Positions 7,756-15,732 of a stretch of 33,247 nucleotides of DNA are shown one piece after another. The position numbers and the translations under genes were made by a program. The notes below the pieces were generated by a model that ran no database searches, was not told the DNA's origin, and saw only the letters and a program-made list of their open reading frames with translations. Origin of the DNA: a virus; the IMG/VR virus record IMGVR_UViG_3300045107_000843, positions 1 to 33,247 of that record; one strand, 5' to 3'. The first letter of the stretch is position 1. Each line of letters opens with the position of its first letter.

Positions 7756-7777
7756 AAAAGGCCGCCCGGAGGCGGCC
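7756..7777 (-). terminator. Terminator-like hairpin upstream of the tail fibre gene
   Basis: A perfect 7-bp stem, GGCCGCC (7760-7766) with GGCGGCC (7771-7777), has a 4-nt loop and is followed on the minus strand by TTTT and then the fibre gene SD. Confidence 0.72.
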
Positions 7778-7795
7778 TGAATAGGATGGTTGCGC

Positions 7796-8473
7796 CTAGA
7801 CTGCGTCTTCGATGCCGGAAGTCGGGAAGAACGTGCCGACGTTCCAGGGCGCGAAGGACTGGGCTTCGGCAAAGCCGAAGGTCTCGGCCGGGTTCAACTG
7901 CTCGATGCGCACTAGGACGCCGGATGGACGGGGGATGGCGCCGCTGTTCAGCAAGATCGCGAGTTCCACGTTCGACAGGAAAAACTCGAAGGTGAATGTG
8001 ATTTCCATCGTGCCAGTGCGCTGCACGTAGGTGCGGCCGCGCGCCCCAAACTGGAAGCGCAGCAGGCGATTGATGCCGGGGATGGTCGCATCCGTGATAT
8101 TCGACATCGCCTTGAGCAGGATCAGCTGCCGATATTGCGCGTCGGGAAGGGAATAGACCTCGGTGGCGCCCACACCGTCGAAAAACACGCCCGAGCCAAA
8201 GGGCAGCGGATCCGTGGGCGACGCCCCGGTGTAGGCCTCGTGGAAACCAAAGTACTGCGTGTCGGGGATCACCTTCAGCAGGCGCGACACGCCCACGATC
8301 TTTCCCCAGATGTCGAGCCCGTAGGTGCTCGCGGTGGTGATATCCCAAATCGCTGCGAAGAAGCCGTCGATATCGTCGGCAGGGTCTACCGCCTGGTTGA
8401 AAGTCTCGATCAGCGCCGTGATGGTTGGCGAGTTCGCGTATTGCGCCAGAATGGTGTCGCGCCAATTCTGCAT
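7796..8473 (-). CDS. Baseplate protein, DUF2612 family (gpI-like)
   Basis: The 225-aa protein has the DUF2612 pattern: an N-terminal MQNWRDTILAQYANSPTITALI, the STYGLDIWGKIVGVSR block, then the FGFHEA insertion, and LPDAQYRQLILLKAMSNITDATIPGINRLL. The family occupies the P2 gpI-like place in simple contractile baseplates, between protein J and the fibre. It ends GTFFPTSGIEDAV. It starts one base after the baseplate J stop. Confidence 0.85.
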   Translation of the reverse strand: MQNWRDTILAQYANSPTITALIETFNQAVDPADDIDGFFAAIWDITTASTYGLDIWGKIVGVSRLLKVIPDTQYFGFHEAYTGASPTDPLPFGSGVFFDGVGATEVYSLPDAQYRQLILLKAMSNITDATIPGINRLLRFQFGARGRTYVQRTGTMEITFTFEFFLSNVELAILLNSGAIPRPSGVLVRIEQLNPAETFGFAEAQSFAPWNVGTFFPTSGIEDAV

Positions 8474-8474
8474 G

Positions 8475-9698
8475 TCAGGCGATCGTGACGGTGATATTGC
8501 TCTCGGTCACAGTCGGAATCTGGTCAATGCCGACGGTGATGGATGGCGAGGTCGCGCCGACCGCCGACGGGCCAACGAGCAGGTTGACGATGCTCACATT
8601 GTCGTCAACGGAGGCCACGGCGGCGTAGTACTTTGAGGCGAAGACCGTGGAGCCAATGCGCGCGCGCTGGCCGCCCTTCTGCCCGTTGAAGACGGCAATG
8701 ATCGCGGCCTTCACCAGATCCACGATGTTCGCCGGCAGATTCGGGTTGGGGGTAATCTGAACCGCGAAATATACGGCCCTCGGCGCTGCGGTCTGCCACT
8801 TGATCACGTACGTGGGCTGTGGGACCGAGTAGGCCGTGTCGGTGATCGTATAGCTGGTGCCGCCGTTGTAATCACACCCGGCGGACACGTTGTTCCAGAG
8901 CGCATTCGCGATATCCGCCGCCTGGCCCCCGCTCACGCACGCGTAGATCGAATGCGGCAGCAGGGTGACACTGGTCACGCCCTTGGTCACGGAAGCGGAG
9001 GTCGGGTTGTCGATCACGTAGGCATCGATCACACCCGGCACCACGCTCTGGTCAAGCAGGGCCCCGAGAACGGCCCCATTCACGTTCACGCTGTTTTTGG
9101 CCACCGACATGCGCCGGCGCCACTCGAAGTCCGCGCGGTTCTCGATCAGGCGCCCGACCACACCATCAGCTGCGTTCAGGACGCGATCCCAGCCGGGGAT
9201 GGCGCTTTGAATCTTCGATAGCGTTCCGGAGGGGCACGCGATCGGCCCGCCGACCAGGCACTGAAAAGTACCATCAACCTGACCGCCGGCGGGGATGGTG
9301 ATGGCTGCTGTTGCAGCATACACATTGCCGGACGTGTCCTCGACCGTGCTGCCGGCCGGGATCACCACGTTGGCAGCGCCGTAGCAGGTGGCGGTTACGA
9401 CCGTGGCCTGCGCGATCACCCGGTCGATGAAGTAGATGCGCCCGATCGCGTCTTGCCAGCGACCGTCCGCATAGTCGGGGTTCACCAGGTTGGACATGAG
9501 CGCGATTTGCGCGTTCTTGTCGGCGATGATCGCAGCCTCGGCCTGCGCAAGCTGGCCTTGAGGCGTGTGCAGGCTCGGGTCCAAGCCGCCCCCGAAGGCC
9601 GCGTCGATATCGGCCTGGCGGCCCGCCAGGATTGCCGTCTCTTCGGGCAGCACCGGGCCGGTGGCCTCGAAGGTGATGCTCGGGACGTTGGTGTTCAA
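8475..9698 (-). CDS. Baseplate wedge protein J
   Basis: The 407-aa protein belongs to the Baseplate_J family (PF04865). It has the HTPQGQLAQAEAAIIADKNAQI segment near residue 45, GSTVEDTSGNVYAA, RRRMSVAKNSVNVNGAVLGAL, and the closing VASVDDNVSIVNLLVGP block. It forms part of the baseplate wedge with the gp25-like protein upstream. The start is a TTG at 9698 with AAGGAG seven bases upstream, overlapping the gp25-like stop. Confidence 0.92.
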   Translation of the reverse strand: MNTNVPSITFEATGPVLPEETAILAGRQADIDAAFGGGLDPSLHTPQGQLAQAEAAIIADKNAQIALMSNLVNPDYADGRWQDAIGRIYFIDRVIAQATVVTATCYGAANVVIPAGSTVEDTSGNVYAATAAITIPAGGQVDGTFQCLVGGPIACPSGTLSKIQSAIPGWDRVLNAADGVVGRLIENRADFEWRRRMSVAKNSVNVNGAVLGALLDQSVVPGVIDAYVIDNPTSASVTKGVTSVTLLPHSIYACVSGGQAADIANALWNNVSAGCDYNGGTSYTITDTAYSVPQPTYVIKWQTAAPRAVYFAVQITPNPNLPANIVDLVKAAIIAVFNGQKGGQRARIGSTVFASKYYAAVASVDDNVSIVNLLVGPSAVGATSPSITVGIDQIPTVTESNITVTIA

Positions 9699-10042
9699 AA
9701 CGCGACTCCTTGGATATTGCCTTGCTCGTCGGTCACCTGCACCTGACCCGAGAGATTGCGCATGTCAAACGTGCTGAAGTAGACGGCAGCCTTGACCACG
9801 CCCGGCACCGACTCGGCCGCCTTCTGAATCTGGCGGCGCACGAAGGCAAGAGTCGGCCACTGCCCCAGTATTTGCCAGTGCGGCACGCCGATGGAGGTGT
9901 CAAACCAGCATTCACCGAGAAAGGTCTTGATCGCGGTAGCCACGTTCTGCGCGATCGCATACGGGTCGCTGCCGACAGCGATGTTGTTGTTGGCGTCCGA
10001 GACCAGATCCCAGATGGTGCGATCGAGCAGCAGCGTCTTCAT
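9695..10042 (-). CDS. Baseplate wedge protein, gp25/W-like
   Basis: The 115-aa protein starts MKTLLLDRTIWDLVSDANNN and contains IAQNVATAIKTFLGECWFD, the DUF2634/gp25-like pattern, with DTSIGVPHWQ after it. This small lysozyme-fold protein links sheath to wedge in contractile systems. The ATG overlaps the spike gene stop (ATGA), and a TTG overlap joins it to baseplate J. Confidence 0.88.
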   Translation of the reverse strand: MKTLLLDRTIWDLVSDANNNIAVGSDPYAIAQNVATAIKTFLGECWFDTSIGVPHWQILGQWPTLAFVRRQIQKAAESVPGVVKAAVYFSTFDMRNLSGQVQVTDEQGNIQGVAF

Positions 10043-10686
10043 ACCGGGCCACCGCTGGTGCCGCCGCCTGGGATGACGCCGTTGTGGCGATGGGTCACCA
10101 GGTCGATACTGTTGAGCATGAAAGAAGGAGTCAGGAAGGTGATCTTGGAACTGGCCGTGACCTTCACGTCAGGCGCGGTGATCTCGACTTCAGGAGCCTG
10201 GATGGTGACCTTCGTTGGCGATGTGATGGCGATACCGTCCGCGCTGAATTGCACGAACTGCGTCGGCGCGGCACCGACAATCGAATAGAGGTAAACGCCA
10301 TCGGCCATGTCGAACACGCGCGCCGAGCCCGGGGGCGCCGCGCCCTGGGCCTCCAGCATCCCGGAGATATCCTTCTCGGAGAACACGGCGATGCCGATAT
10401 CACCTTCCTGCGGGTCCATGATGACGGCGTTTGCGCCGGCCTGAACCCGCATGTAGGGCAGGTCCACCAGCTTGGCGCGCGTCGAGGCCTGGCCAAGGTC
10501 GGACACCATCTCGATCATCGGGATTACGGTCACCCGGCCGATCGCCGCCACGCCGCCGTTGTTGGTGCAGGAGAGCACCTTGACGGGGATGGCGGTGTGC
10601 ACCGCCTGCAGCATTTGGCGCACCAGGCGAACGGCCTGCGCGCCGGGGTCCGCCCAGTCTGCCGGGTCCGTGGAAGCGAAGGTCAT
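10039..10686 (-). CDS. Baseplate spike (gpV/Gp138-like)
   Basis: The 215-aa protein has an N-terminal OB-like region (AVHTAIPVKVLSCTNNGG, GRVTVIPMIEMVSD). A beta-helix-like stretch of short alternating strands follows (ITSPTKVTIQAPEVEITAPD), then a C-terminal HRHNGVIPGGGTSGGPV. HxH near the C-terminus is typical of iron-binding spike tips. The likely start is the ATG at 10686 that overlaps the hub stop (ATGA); an in-frame ATG at 10716 exists but would overlap more. Confidence 0.87.
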   Translation of the reverse strand: MTFASTDPADWADPGAQAVRLVRQMLQAVHTAIPVKVLSCTNNGGVAAIGRVTVIPMIEMVSDLGQASTRAKLVDLPYMRVQAGANAVIMDPQEGDIGIAVFSEKDISGMLEAQGAAPPGSARVFDMADGVYLYSIVGAAPTQFVQFSADGIAITSPTKVTIQAPEVEITAPDVKVTASSKITFLTPSFMLNSIDLVTHRHNGVIPGGGTSGGPV

Positions 10687-11594
10687 TGCTGTTGGCGATC
10701 CAGTGGCGTTTTCCAAAGCTCAACGGTGCTGAACCATGGCCCGTTGGGTATCAGGGTAGACAGTTCGTGCCGAACGCGGGAGACGGTCCAGTAGCCGGTA
10801 GCCTTCTTGATCGCGGAAGTAAGCTTTACCCCGTGGCCGATCAGGATTTGCGGGTTGGCGACCACGCGAATCGTCACGCCGTTGGTGGTGAACATCGGGT
10901 AGCCGACCAGGCCGGTTTCGGGCGATATGTCGTGGACCGCTCGGTTGCCCGTCGGCCCGGTATTGAGCGGCCAGTAGTCGATGCGGCCGTTGCCGACCAC
11001 AATCTTCGCCGCGGCGGCATGGGCAAGCACCTTGATGCGGTCGCCCAGGGACCCGTTGAGCACCTGGTTTGTGAGAACCGTGCTGAGGCCATGATTCTGC
11101 GAAGCCATGCCGATCTCGGCCGCCAGGTCATCGATCATCTGCGACGCCGGCACGCGCCCGGCGTACGTGCGCGCGGGCGTCAGCTTCAGGTTTAGCGCGT
11201 TGTCAGAGGTGGCGAGGACGTTGAACGCCACCTCCGGCATGCCCGAATAGTCCGGCGAGCCTGAGATGATGGTGCCGTCAAAAAACAGGGACGGCCGGTG
11301 AAGTTCGTCGCCAACGCGCACCTGCAAGCGCCAGCGCGGCCGGGATTGGAGAGTTCCGACCACGGCTTCGTAGGGGTTGTACCCATAGAAGTTCATGTCG
11401 GCCTCGTCCATCCCCCAGATCCGCAGGTTCAGGTTCTGGTAGGCAATGCCGCCGCCGCCGAGTGCATCGGACTGCAACTGCACGCGGTGCTCGGACAGGT
11501 CCACCTGCTGCACGGCCTTCGCGCCCTGGGCGGTTGGCAGGTTGTCGAGCAGGGTGAAAGCTACCTCGATCGACCGGCGAACGTAATTGCTCAT
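10683..11594 (-). CDS. Baseplate hub protein (gp27-like)
   Basis: The 303-aa protein starts MSNYVRRSIEVAFTL and includes RIWGMDEADMNFY, a hub-type FFDGTIISGSPDYS, and AGRVPASQMIDDLAAEIGM, matching the hub proteins of Pam3-like minimal contractile baseplates. It would form the trimeric ring that holds the spike. The ATG at 11594 overlaps the plug gene stop (ATGA), so the longer frame to 11615 is rejected. Confidence 0.82.
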   Translation of the reverse strand: MSNYVRRSIEVAFTLLDNLPTAQGAKAVQQVDLSEHRVQLQSDALGGGGIAYQNLNLRIWGMDEADMNFYGYNPYEAVVGTLQSRPRWRLQVRVGDELHRPSLFFDGTIISGSPDYSGMPEVAFNVLATSDNALNLKLTPARTYAGRVPASQMIDDLAAEIGMASQNHGLSTVLTNQVLNGSLGDRIKVLAHAAAAKIVVGNGRIDYWPLNTGPTGNRAVHDISPETGLVGYPMFTTNGVTIRVVANPQILIGHGVKLTSAIKKATGYWTVSRVRHELSTLIPNGPWFSTVELWKTPLDRQQQ

Positions 11595-11887
11595 TCGCCC
11601 GCTTCCAGGTAGCACAGGACAAAGCGATCACCGAGACCGGTGTAATCCGGGTCATCAGTGCCCTGCGTATCGAGCACGCACAGGTCGCCGATGAAAGGGA
11701 GGTAGGCGTATCGCACCAGTCGGCAGGCGTGCCTGCACACGATCCAGGAAACGATGGTCACGCCGCCCGCGATCAGGGTCAGGAACAGGCCTTGAGCCTT
11801 CTGGTTCACGGTGAGCACGCAGTTCTGGCCGCCGAGCACCACTTCCAGCGACTGGGCCGGCACCGGGTTTAGGGGAATGGTCTGCAT
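11591..11887 (-). CDS. Baseplate plug protein (Pam3 gp18-like)
   Basis: The 98-aa protein starts MQTIPLNPVPAQSLEVVLGGQNC and ends with the family block YLPFIGDLCVLDTQGTDDP, then YTGLGDRFVLCYL. This matches the phage baseplate plug family described from phage Pam3. It sits between the Dit-like protein and hub, as in other members. Confidence 0.87.
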   Translation of the reverse strand: MQTIPLNPVPAQSLEVVLGGQNCVLTVNQKAQGLFLTLIAGGVTIVSWIVCRHACRLVRYAYLPFIGDLCVLDTQGTDDPDYTGLGDRFVLCYLEAGE

Positions 11888-12870
11888 CAGAGAATCCCCG
11901 CGGCGTAGCTGCGTACGGCGGACACGCCCTGCGAAATAGCGCCATTGACCACCGACGTGACGCCGGCCGGCACGCCACCGCTGACGATGGAGTTGCCTAT
12001 GGAAAAGGCGGCTCCGAACGCCGACGACGACGGGCTCAGCAGCGATTGCGCTGCGCCCAGGACTTGGCCCGCGCTGTTGGGGAGCCCATTCAAGGCGGCA
12101 TTGATCAGGGTCTTACCGCTCGATGCCATGTTCTGAACGGTGCCGAGGAACGGGCCGGCGAGGCTTTGCGCCTGCTGGTTGAGCGTGTTGACCACCGAGT
12201 TCTGCAGATTGTCCAGCGGGCCGGCAGCGGTTTGGCCCTGCGGCCTCGTCTCGGCGGCGCTGGGCGCGGCAGTGTCGAGGTAGCGTGCGACCGCCGTCTG
12301 GCGAATCTCCATGAACGCGCAATCGACCACCAGCATGGAAACGCCGCCCGCGCTCTCGCGACGGTAGTCGAACCGCTCCAGGCTGCAGCTCTCGAATACC
12401 TGGTCAGGCGTGACCACCGTGAAAAGGTCGGTGGAATTGACCGCATCCTCAAGCGCCTCGATCGCGCTGCGGCGCGTGTCTTTCCGGCTTCCAAAGACAG
12501 CGGCCGTCAGCGAGTCGCCGCCGGTGACGGCAAAGCGCACGGAAACGTCGAAAGGGTTGTTGACCTTGTTGTAGGCCGCGAAACTTCCGGTACCGCCCGG
12601 CGGCGCCTCAACCGGGTGCGTCCCAGACTTCGCCTCGTTCCGGTACTCCACCGATAGGATGGTGTCAGGGATCAGCAGAGGAAAGCCACGCTCGTCGGCG
12701 ATGATCCACTGCGGCGCGCGACCGCCGGCACCGAACAGCATGCCAATGCCGAGCGCGTCGAACTTGAGCAGCACCGGCGGCAGGAACCGGGTTGCCAGGC
12801 CGATTGCCGTGCGGCGAAGGTCTGGCACCCCGAGGGCGGCCGGGATATCAGGGAAGGGGATCAGCGGCAT
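11887..12870 (-). CDS. Dit-like baseplate/tail protein
   Basis: The 327-aa protein has an N-terminal segment with PQWIIADERGFPLLIPDTIL and EYRNEAKSGTHPVEA, then PFDVSVRFAVTGG, and LEDAVNSTDLFTVVTPDQVF. This is the Dit-like pattern of proteins that join tube and baseplate just after the tape measure. The C-terminal 110 residues are Ala/Ser/Gly-rich helical low-complexity sequence (VLGAAQSLLSPSSSAFGAAF). It starts one base after the tape measure stop. Confidence 0.75.
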   Translation of the reverse strand: MPLIPFPDIPAALGVPDLRRTAIGLATRFLPPVLLKFDALGIGMLFGAGGRAPQWIIADERGFPLLIPDTILSVEYRNEAKSGTHPVEAPPGGTGSFAAYNKVNNPFDVSVRFAVTGGDSLTAAVFGSRKDTRRSAIEALEDAVNSTDLFTVVTPDQVFESCSLERFDYRRESAGGVSMLVVDCAFMEIRQTAVARYLDTAAPSAAETRPQGQTAAGPLDNLQNSVVNTLNQQAQSLAGPFLGTVQNMASSGKTLINAALNGLPNSAGQVLGAAQSLLSPSSSAFGAAFSIGNSIVSGGVPAGVTSVVNGAISQGVSAVRSYAAGIL

Positions 12871-12871
12871 G

Positions 12872-14644
12872 TCAGTTCGCCGCTGCGGTCATGGAATAGG
12901 TGAGCAGCGGGTGATTGTTGAGAGCGGTCTGCGCGTCGCGCGCGATGCCTGCGGCGTCGGTCGCCTGGGTCTGGATATTCACCTCGCCGATGCGGGTTTC
13001 GACCGTGACGTTCTTGCCACTGCCACCCGGTACGGCCGCGTTCTGGGCGAGGATTTGCTCAGCATAAGAACCGCGGCGCGCCATTTCGCCTTGCATGTCG
13101 GCGGGGCGCTCGTACAGTTTCGAGACAAGCGCGCCGGCCTCGCGCGCGGTCTTGGCCTGGCGCAGCTTGTCGCCGGCACCGGCCTCGGTGTTTTTCAGTT
13201 CCCAGGCGACAAATTCCATCTGCTGCTCCAGCGAGGAGCCTTTCATTTCGCGCCCGAACACCTCTTTGAACTTCGCCTGGCGGTCCGGATGCCACTGGGC
13301 GATCCCGTAGGCCTTGCCGCTGTCGCCGACGGCGCCGGTGTTCATCCGGCTCTCGGCGTGCAAGTTCGCCACGATGCCGGCCGCCTGCTCGCGGGTGTAG
13401 CCCTTGTTCATGAAGAAGGCGATTGGGTCGCCGGTGTTACCCGGCGCGCCAGTGACGGGGCCACTGGAGGTGCGGCTGCCGCCGTTCATACGGTCCAGCG
13501 CTTCCTGCGCGTCCTTGTTGCCGCCGGCGGCCATGATCTTGGCCGAGGTCTCGCCGAGCTTGTCGCTCAGGAAGTTGCGAAGCTTGCCGAGCATGCCACC
13601 GAACACCGAATTGTCGAGTTTGGACGTGATCTTGCCGATCCACTCAACGAAATCGCCCATGTAGCCGATGATGTTGCGCCAGCCCTCGCCGATGGTGGAC
13701 ACCAGCCCGGATAGGAATTGAAAGAACTCCCCGGTTTCTCCCTTGTGGTCGGATACCCAGGCAGAGAACTTGTTCAGGAGTTCGATCGTTTCCTTCAGTT
13801 GCGGCTTAAGCGCGACCAACAGGGTGTCGGATGCCCCTTGCGCAGCGTTCTTGACGCCAGTCCACGCCGCGTCCGCCTCCTGGGCGGTTCGGCCCATTTC
13901 CTCGGTCTTCGCCGATGCCGCCTCGGCAGCGCGCACGTACTCGGCGAAATCGGTGTCGCTCAGCTGGATGATCGAAGACAGGCCTTGCAGGCCGGCCTGC
14001 GCCAACCGCACTTCCTTGTCCTGCGGGGAGAGGCCGCGCAGCGATTCGCGCAGCTTCTTGATCATCACGTCGGCGTCGTTCACGTCGTCCGGCGACAGGC
14101 CCAACTGCGCCAGCGCGCCCTGCGCCTGGGAACCGCCGTAGGCCTGCTCGCGCTTGACCGCCTGCTGCACGCCGGAAATGGCGCCGATAACGGCGTCGCG
14201 GCTGCCGCCCCACTTTTCGGCGACCTGGCCCCACTTGTCGAGGGACTTCATGGAGTTGCCAAGCAGCTGAGACTGGCGATAGAGCGCAGCGTTGCCGCCG
14301 ACGATGTTCGCGATGAATTCCTTGGCGCCGGCCGCCCCGAGTAGGGCTGCACCGATGCCCATGATCTCGTTCTTGACCTTGCTGTACACCTCCAGCGATT
14401 TGCGGGAGTTGGTCTCGCGCTCCTTCTCCTGCTTGCGCTGCTCCTCGCGCTGGCGCCGCTGCTGCGCGGCCTGCTGCTTGCGCTGGGCGCCGAGGTCGCC
14501 CTCGGCCTTTTTCGTGCGCTTGACTTGGCCGTCAACATCGCGCGCCATCTGCTCGCCGGCCGCCGAGGCTTCTTTCGTCCCTTTCTTGAATTCCTTGGGG
14601 TCGAAGCCCAGCGTCACGAACAACTGGTCAATGACGGTTGGCAT
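12872..14644 (-). CDS. Tape measure protein with C-terminal tail lysozyme
   Basis: The 590-aa protein begins MPTVIDQLFVTLGFDPKEFK, a common tape-measure start. A strongly charged coiled coil (about 45-85, rich in RKQEKERE) and an amphipathic helical middle follow. Residues about 406-530 form a Phage_lysozyme2-type domain: DPIAFFMNKGYTREQAAGI, NLHAESRMN with candidate catalytic Glu431, and GKAYGIAQWHPDRQ. The domain would cut peptidoglycan during DNA entry. The helical part implies a rather short tail. The start overlaps the frameshift-encoded chaperone end by 17 bases, a usual arrangement. Confidence 0.92.
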   Translation of the reverse strand: MPTVIDQLFVTLGFDPKEFKKGTKEASAAGEQMARDVDGQVKRTKKAEGDLGAQRKQQAAQQRRQREEQRKQEKERETNSRKSLEVYSKVKNEIMGIGAALLGAAGAKEFIANIVGGNAALYRQSQLLGNSMKSLDKWGQVAEKWGGSRDAVIGAISGVQQAVKREQAYGGSQAQGALAQLGLSPDDVNDADVMIKKLRESLRGLSPQDKEVRLAQAGLQGLSSIIQLSDTDFAEYVRAAEAASAKTEEMGRTAQEADAAWTGVKNAAQGASDTLLVALKPQLKETIELLNKFSAWVSDHKGETGEFFQFLSGLVSTIGEGWRNIIGYMGDFVEWIGKITSKLDNSVFGGMLGKLRNFLSDKLGETSAKIMAAGGNKDAQEALDRMNGGSRTSSGPVTGAPGNTGDPIAFFMNKGYTREQAAGIVANLHAESRMNTGAVGDSGKAYGIAQWHPDRQAKFKEVFGREMKGSSLEQQMEFVAWELKNTEAGAGDKLRQAKTAREAGALVSKLYERPADMQGEMARRGSYAEQILAQNAAVPGGSGKNVTVETRIGEVNIQTQATDAAGIARDAQTALNNHPLLTYSMTAAAN

Positions 14645-15235
14645 GTTCGATCATCCGATTGTGGTTGTGCACGCGCACGGCGTTGATTTCCAGCAAGTCC
14701 CACAGGCCTTCCAGCCCGTAGACGGTGTCCAGCTCGTGCAGCGTGGCCACGCCCGCCTGCACCGCCGCAGCGATGCTGTGCGGGACGTTGACGCAGTGAA
14801 TCAGGCGCTCGTGGCCGCCGGGCCGGATGCCGAAGTCGATGGGGCGGCGGCCATGGAAAAATCCAGGTGCAGCTTGAAGACCTCCATCCGCAAGCGCAGT
14901 CGGGTGAGGACTTCGCAGATATCGTCCTCGATGAGCCGGCGCACCACGTCCTGGTTGCCCGGGTTCGGCACCACCTGCACGCAGTCCATCATCTCGTCCA
15001 GAAGCGGGGCGATATCCTCGTAGTTCGCGTGGTTCAAGACGTCGTAACCGAGGCGGGCGATATCCTGCATGCCGCCGGACAAGGCGTCGCCGACTTCCAC
15101 GCCGGCCTTGCCCAGCGCCAGGAGCGCGCGGATCGCCCACTTCTCGGCGCGCGATGCCGCCATCTCGGTGAGCAAGAAGACCTTGCCTTTGTCGCGGCCC
15201 TCGGCCGAGACCGTGAAGGTGAGTGTCTTCCTCAC
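14628..15235 (-). CDS. Tail assembly chaperone, long form by -1 frameshift (gpGT-like)
   Basis: The short chaperone's frame and the next frame are joined at a run of five T (14861-14857). Slipping one base back on TTT (codon 126, 14860-14858) moves reading to TTC at 14858, continuing as FHGRRPIDFGIRPGGHERLI to a stop at 14628. The fusion would have 202 aa, with 76 from the second frame. The second frame has no start of its own at the right place, yet its last 77 codons read as a normal protein (LHELDTVYGLEGLWDLLEIN). Two-ORF frameshifted chaperones just before the tape measure are the lambda G/GT arrangement. Confidence 0.75.
14801..15235 (-). CDS. Tail assembly chaperone, short form (gpG-like)
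   Basis: This 144-aa, mostly helical protein is MRKTLTFTVSAEGRDKGKVF, then LTEMAASRAEKWAIRALLAL, with an Ala/Ser-rich end encoded after the slippery site. The motif AEKWAIRALLALGKAG is the usual core of tail chaperones in contractile phages. The GTG start overlaps the tube stop (GTGA). It binds the tape measure and recruits tube protein during tail assembly. Confidence 0.82.
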   Translation of the reverse strand: MRKTLTFTVSAEGRDKGKVFLLTEMAASRAEKWAIRALLALGKAGVEVGDALSGGMQDIARLGYDVLNHANYEDIAPLLDEMMDCVQVVPNPGNQDVVRRLIEDDICEVLTRLRLRMEVFKLHLDFSMAAAPSTSASGPAATSA

Positions 15236-15675
15236 GCCGTGCGCTCCGGGATCATGCGCTGGAACATCAACTCGTAGCGCACGCCGTCAAGGGTTGCCTT
15301 GGCGGCCGGAAAGCCGGGCTCGGATTTCAGCGTGCCGTTCACCAGGGTGATCTTCTTGTTGATCGCCGGCAGGAGAATGGTGCCGCTGCAGGTGTAGACC
15401 TCGCGCGCGGCTTCGGTGGCGTTCACCCAGTCATCGAAGAAGGGGATGCTGGGGCTGTTCGCCAGCAGCTCGATCGTGAGGTTCCGCAGGTTGAAGATGA
15501 AGCCGTAGGCCACCAGGCCGTCGGCGCCCATCTCGCCGTGCGCGAGTTCGCGCGTGCCACCGTCGAACATCGCGTCGGTGCGGAAGCCCTCGATCTTTTG
15601 CGGAACAGGGTAAAGGTTTTGGACCGCCAGCGTGAGCACGCTGTTCGCGCTGGTGATGGTCGTGGGGTTGGACAT
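15232..15675 (-). CDS. Tail tube protein
   Basis: The 147-aa protein follows the sheath gene and has the compact beta-rich tube pattern: NPTTITSANSVLTLAVQNLY, a DAMFDGGTRELAHGEMGADG loop, TIELLANSPS and a final YELMFQRMIPER. It resembles DUF3277-like tube proteins that pair with DUF3383 sheaths. GGAG precedes the ATG, immediately after a terminator-like hairpin. Confidence 0.83.
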   Translation of the reverse strand: MSNPTTITSANSVLTLAVQNLYPVPQKIEGFRTDAMFDGGTRELAHGEMGADGLVAYGFIFNLRNLTIELLANSPSIPFFDDWVNATEAAREVYTCSGTILLPAINKKITLVNGTLKSEPGFPAAKATLDGVRYELMFQRMIPERTA

Positions 15676-15691
15676 TGGCGGGCTCCAAAAG

Positions 15692-15712
15692 AAAAAGCCC
15701 GCCGAAGCGGGC
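15692..15712 (-). terminator. Terminator-like hairpin between sheath and tube
   Basis: The stem is GCCCGC (15697-15702) with GCGGGC (15707-15712). The loop is CGAA on plus, which reads as a UUCG tetraloop in RNA, followed by TTTTTCTTTT and then the tube gene SD. Confidence 0.78.
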
Positions 15713-15732
15713 CTGAATTACGGTGGGAAGGC

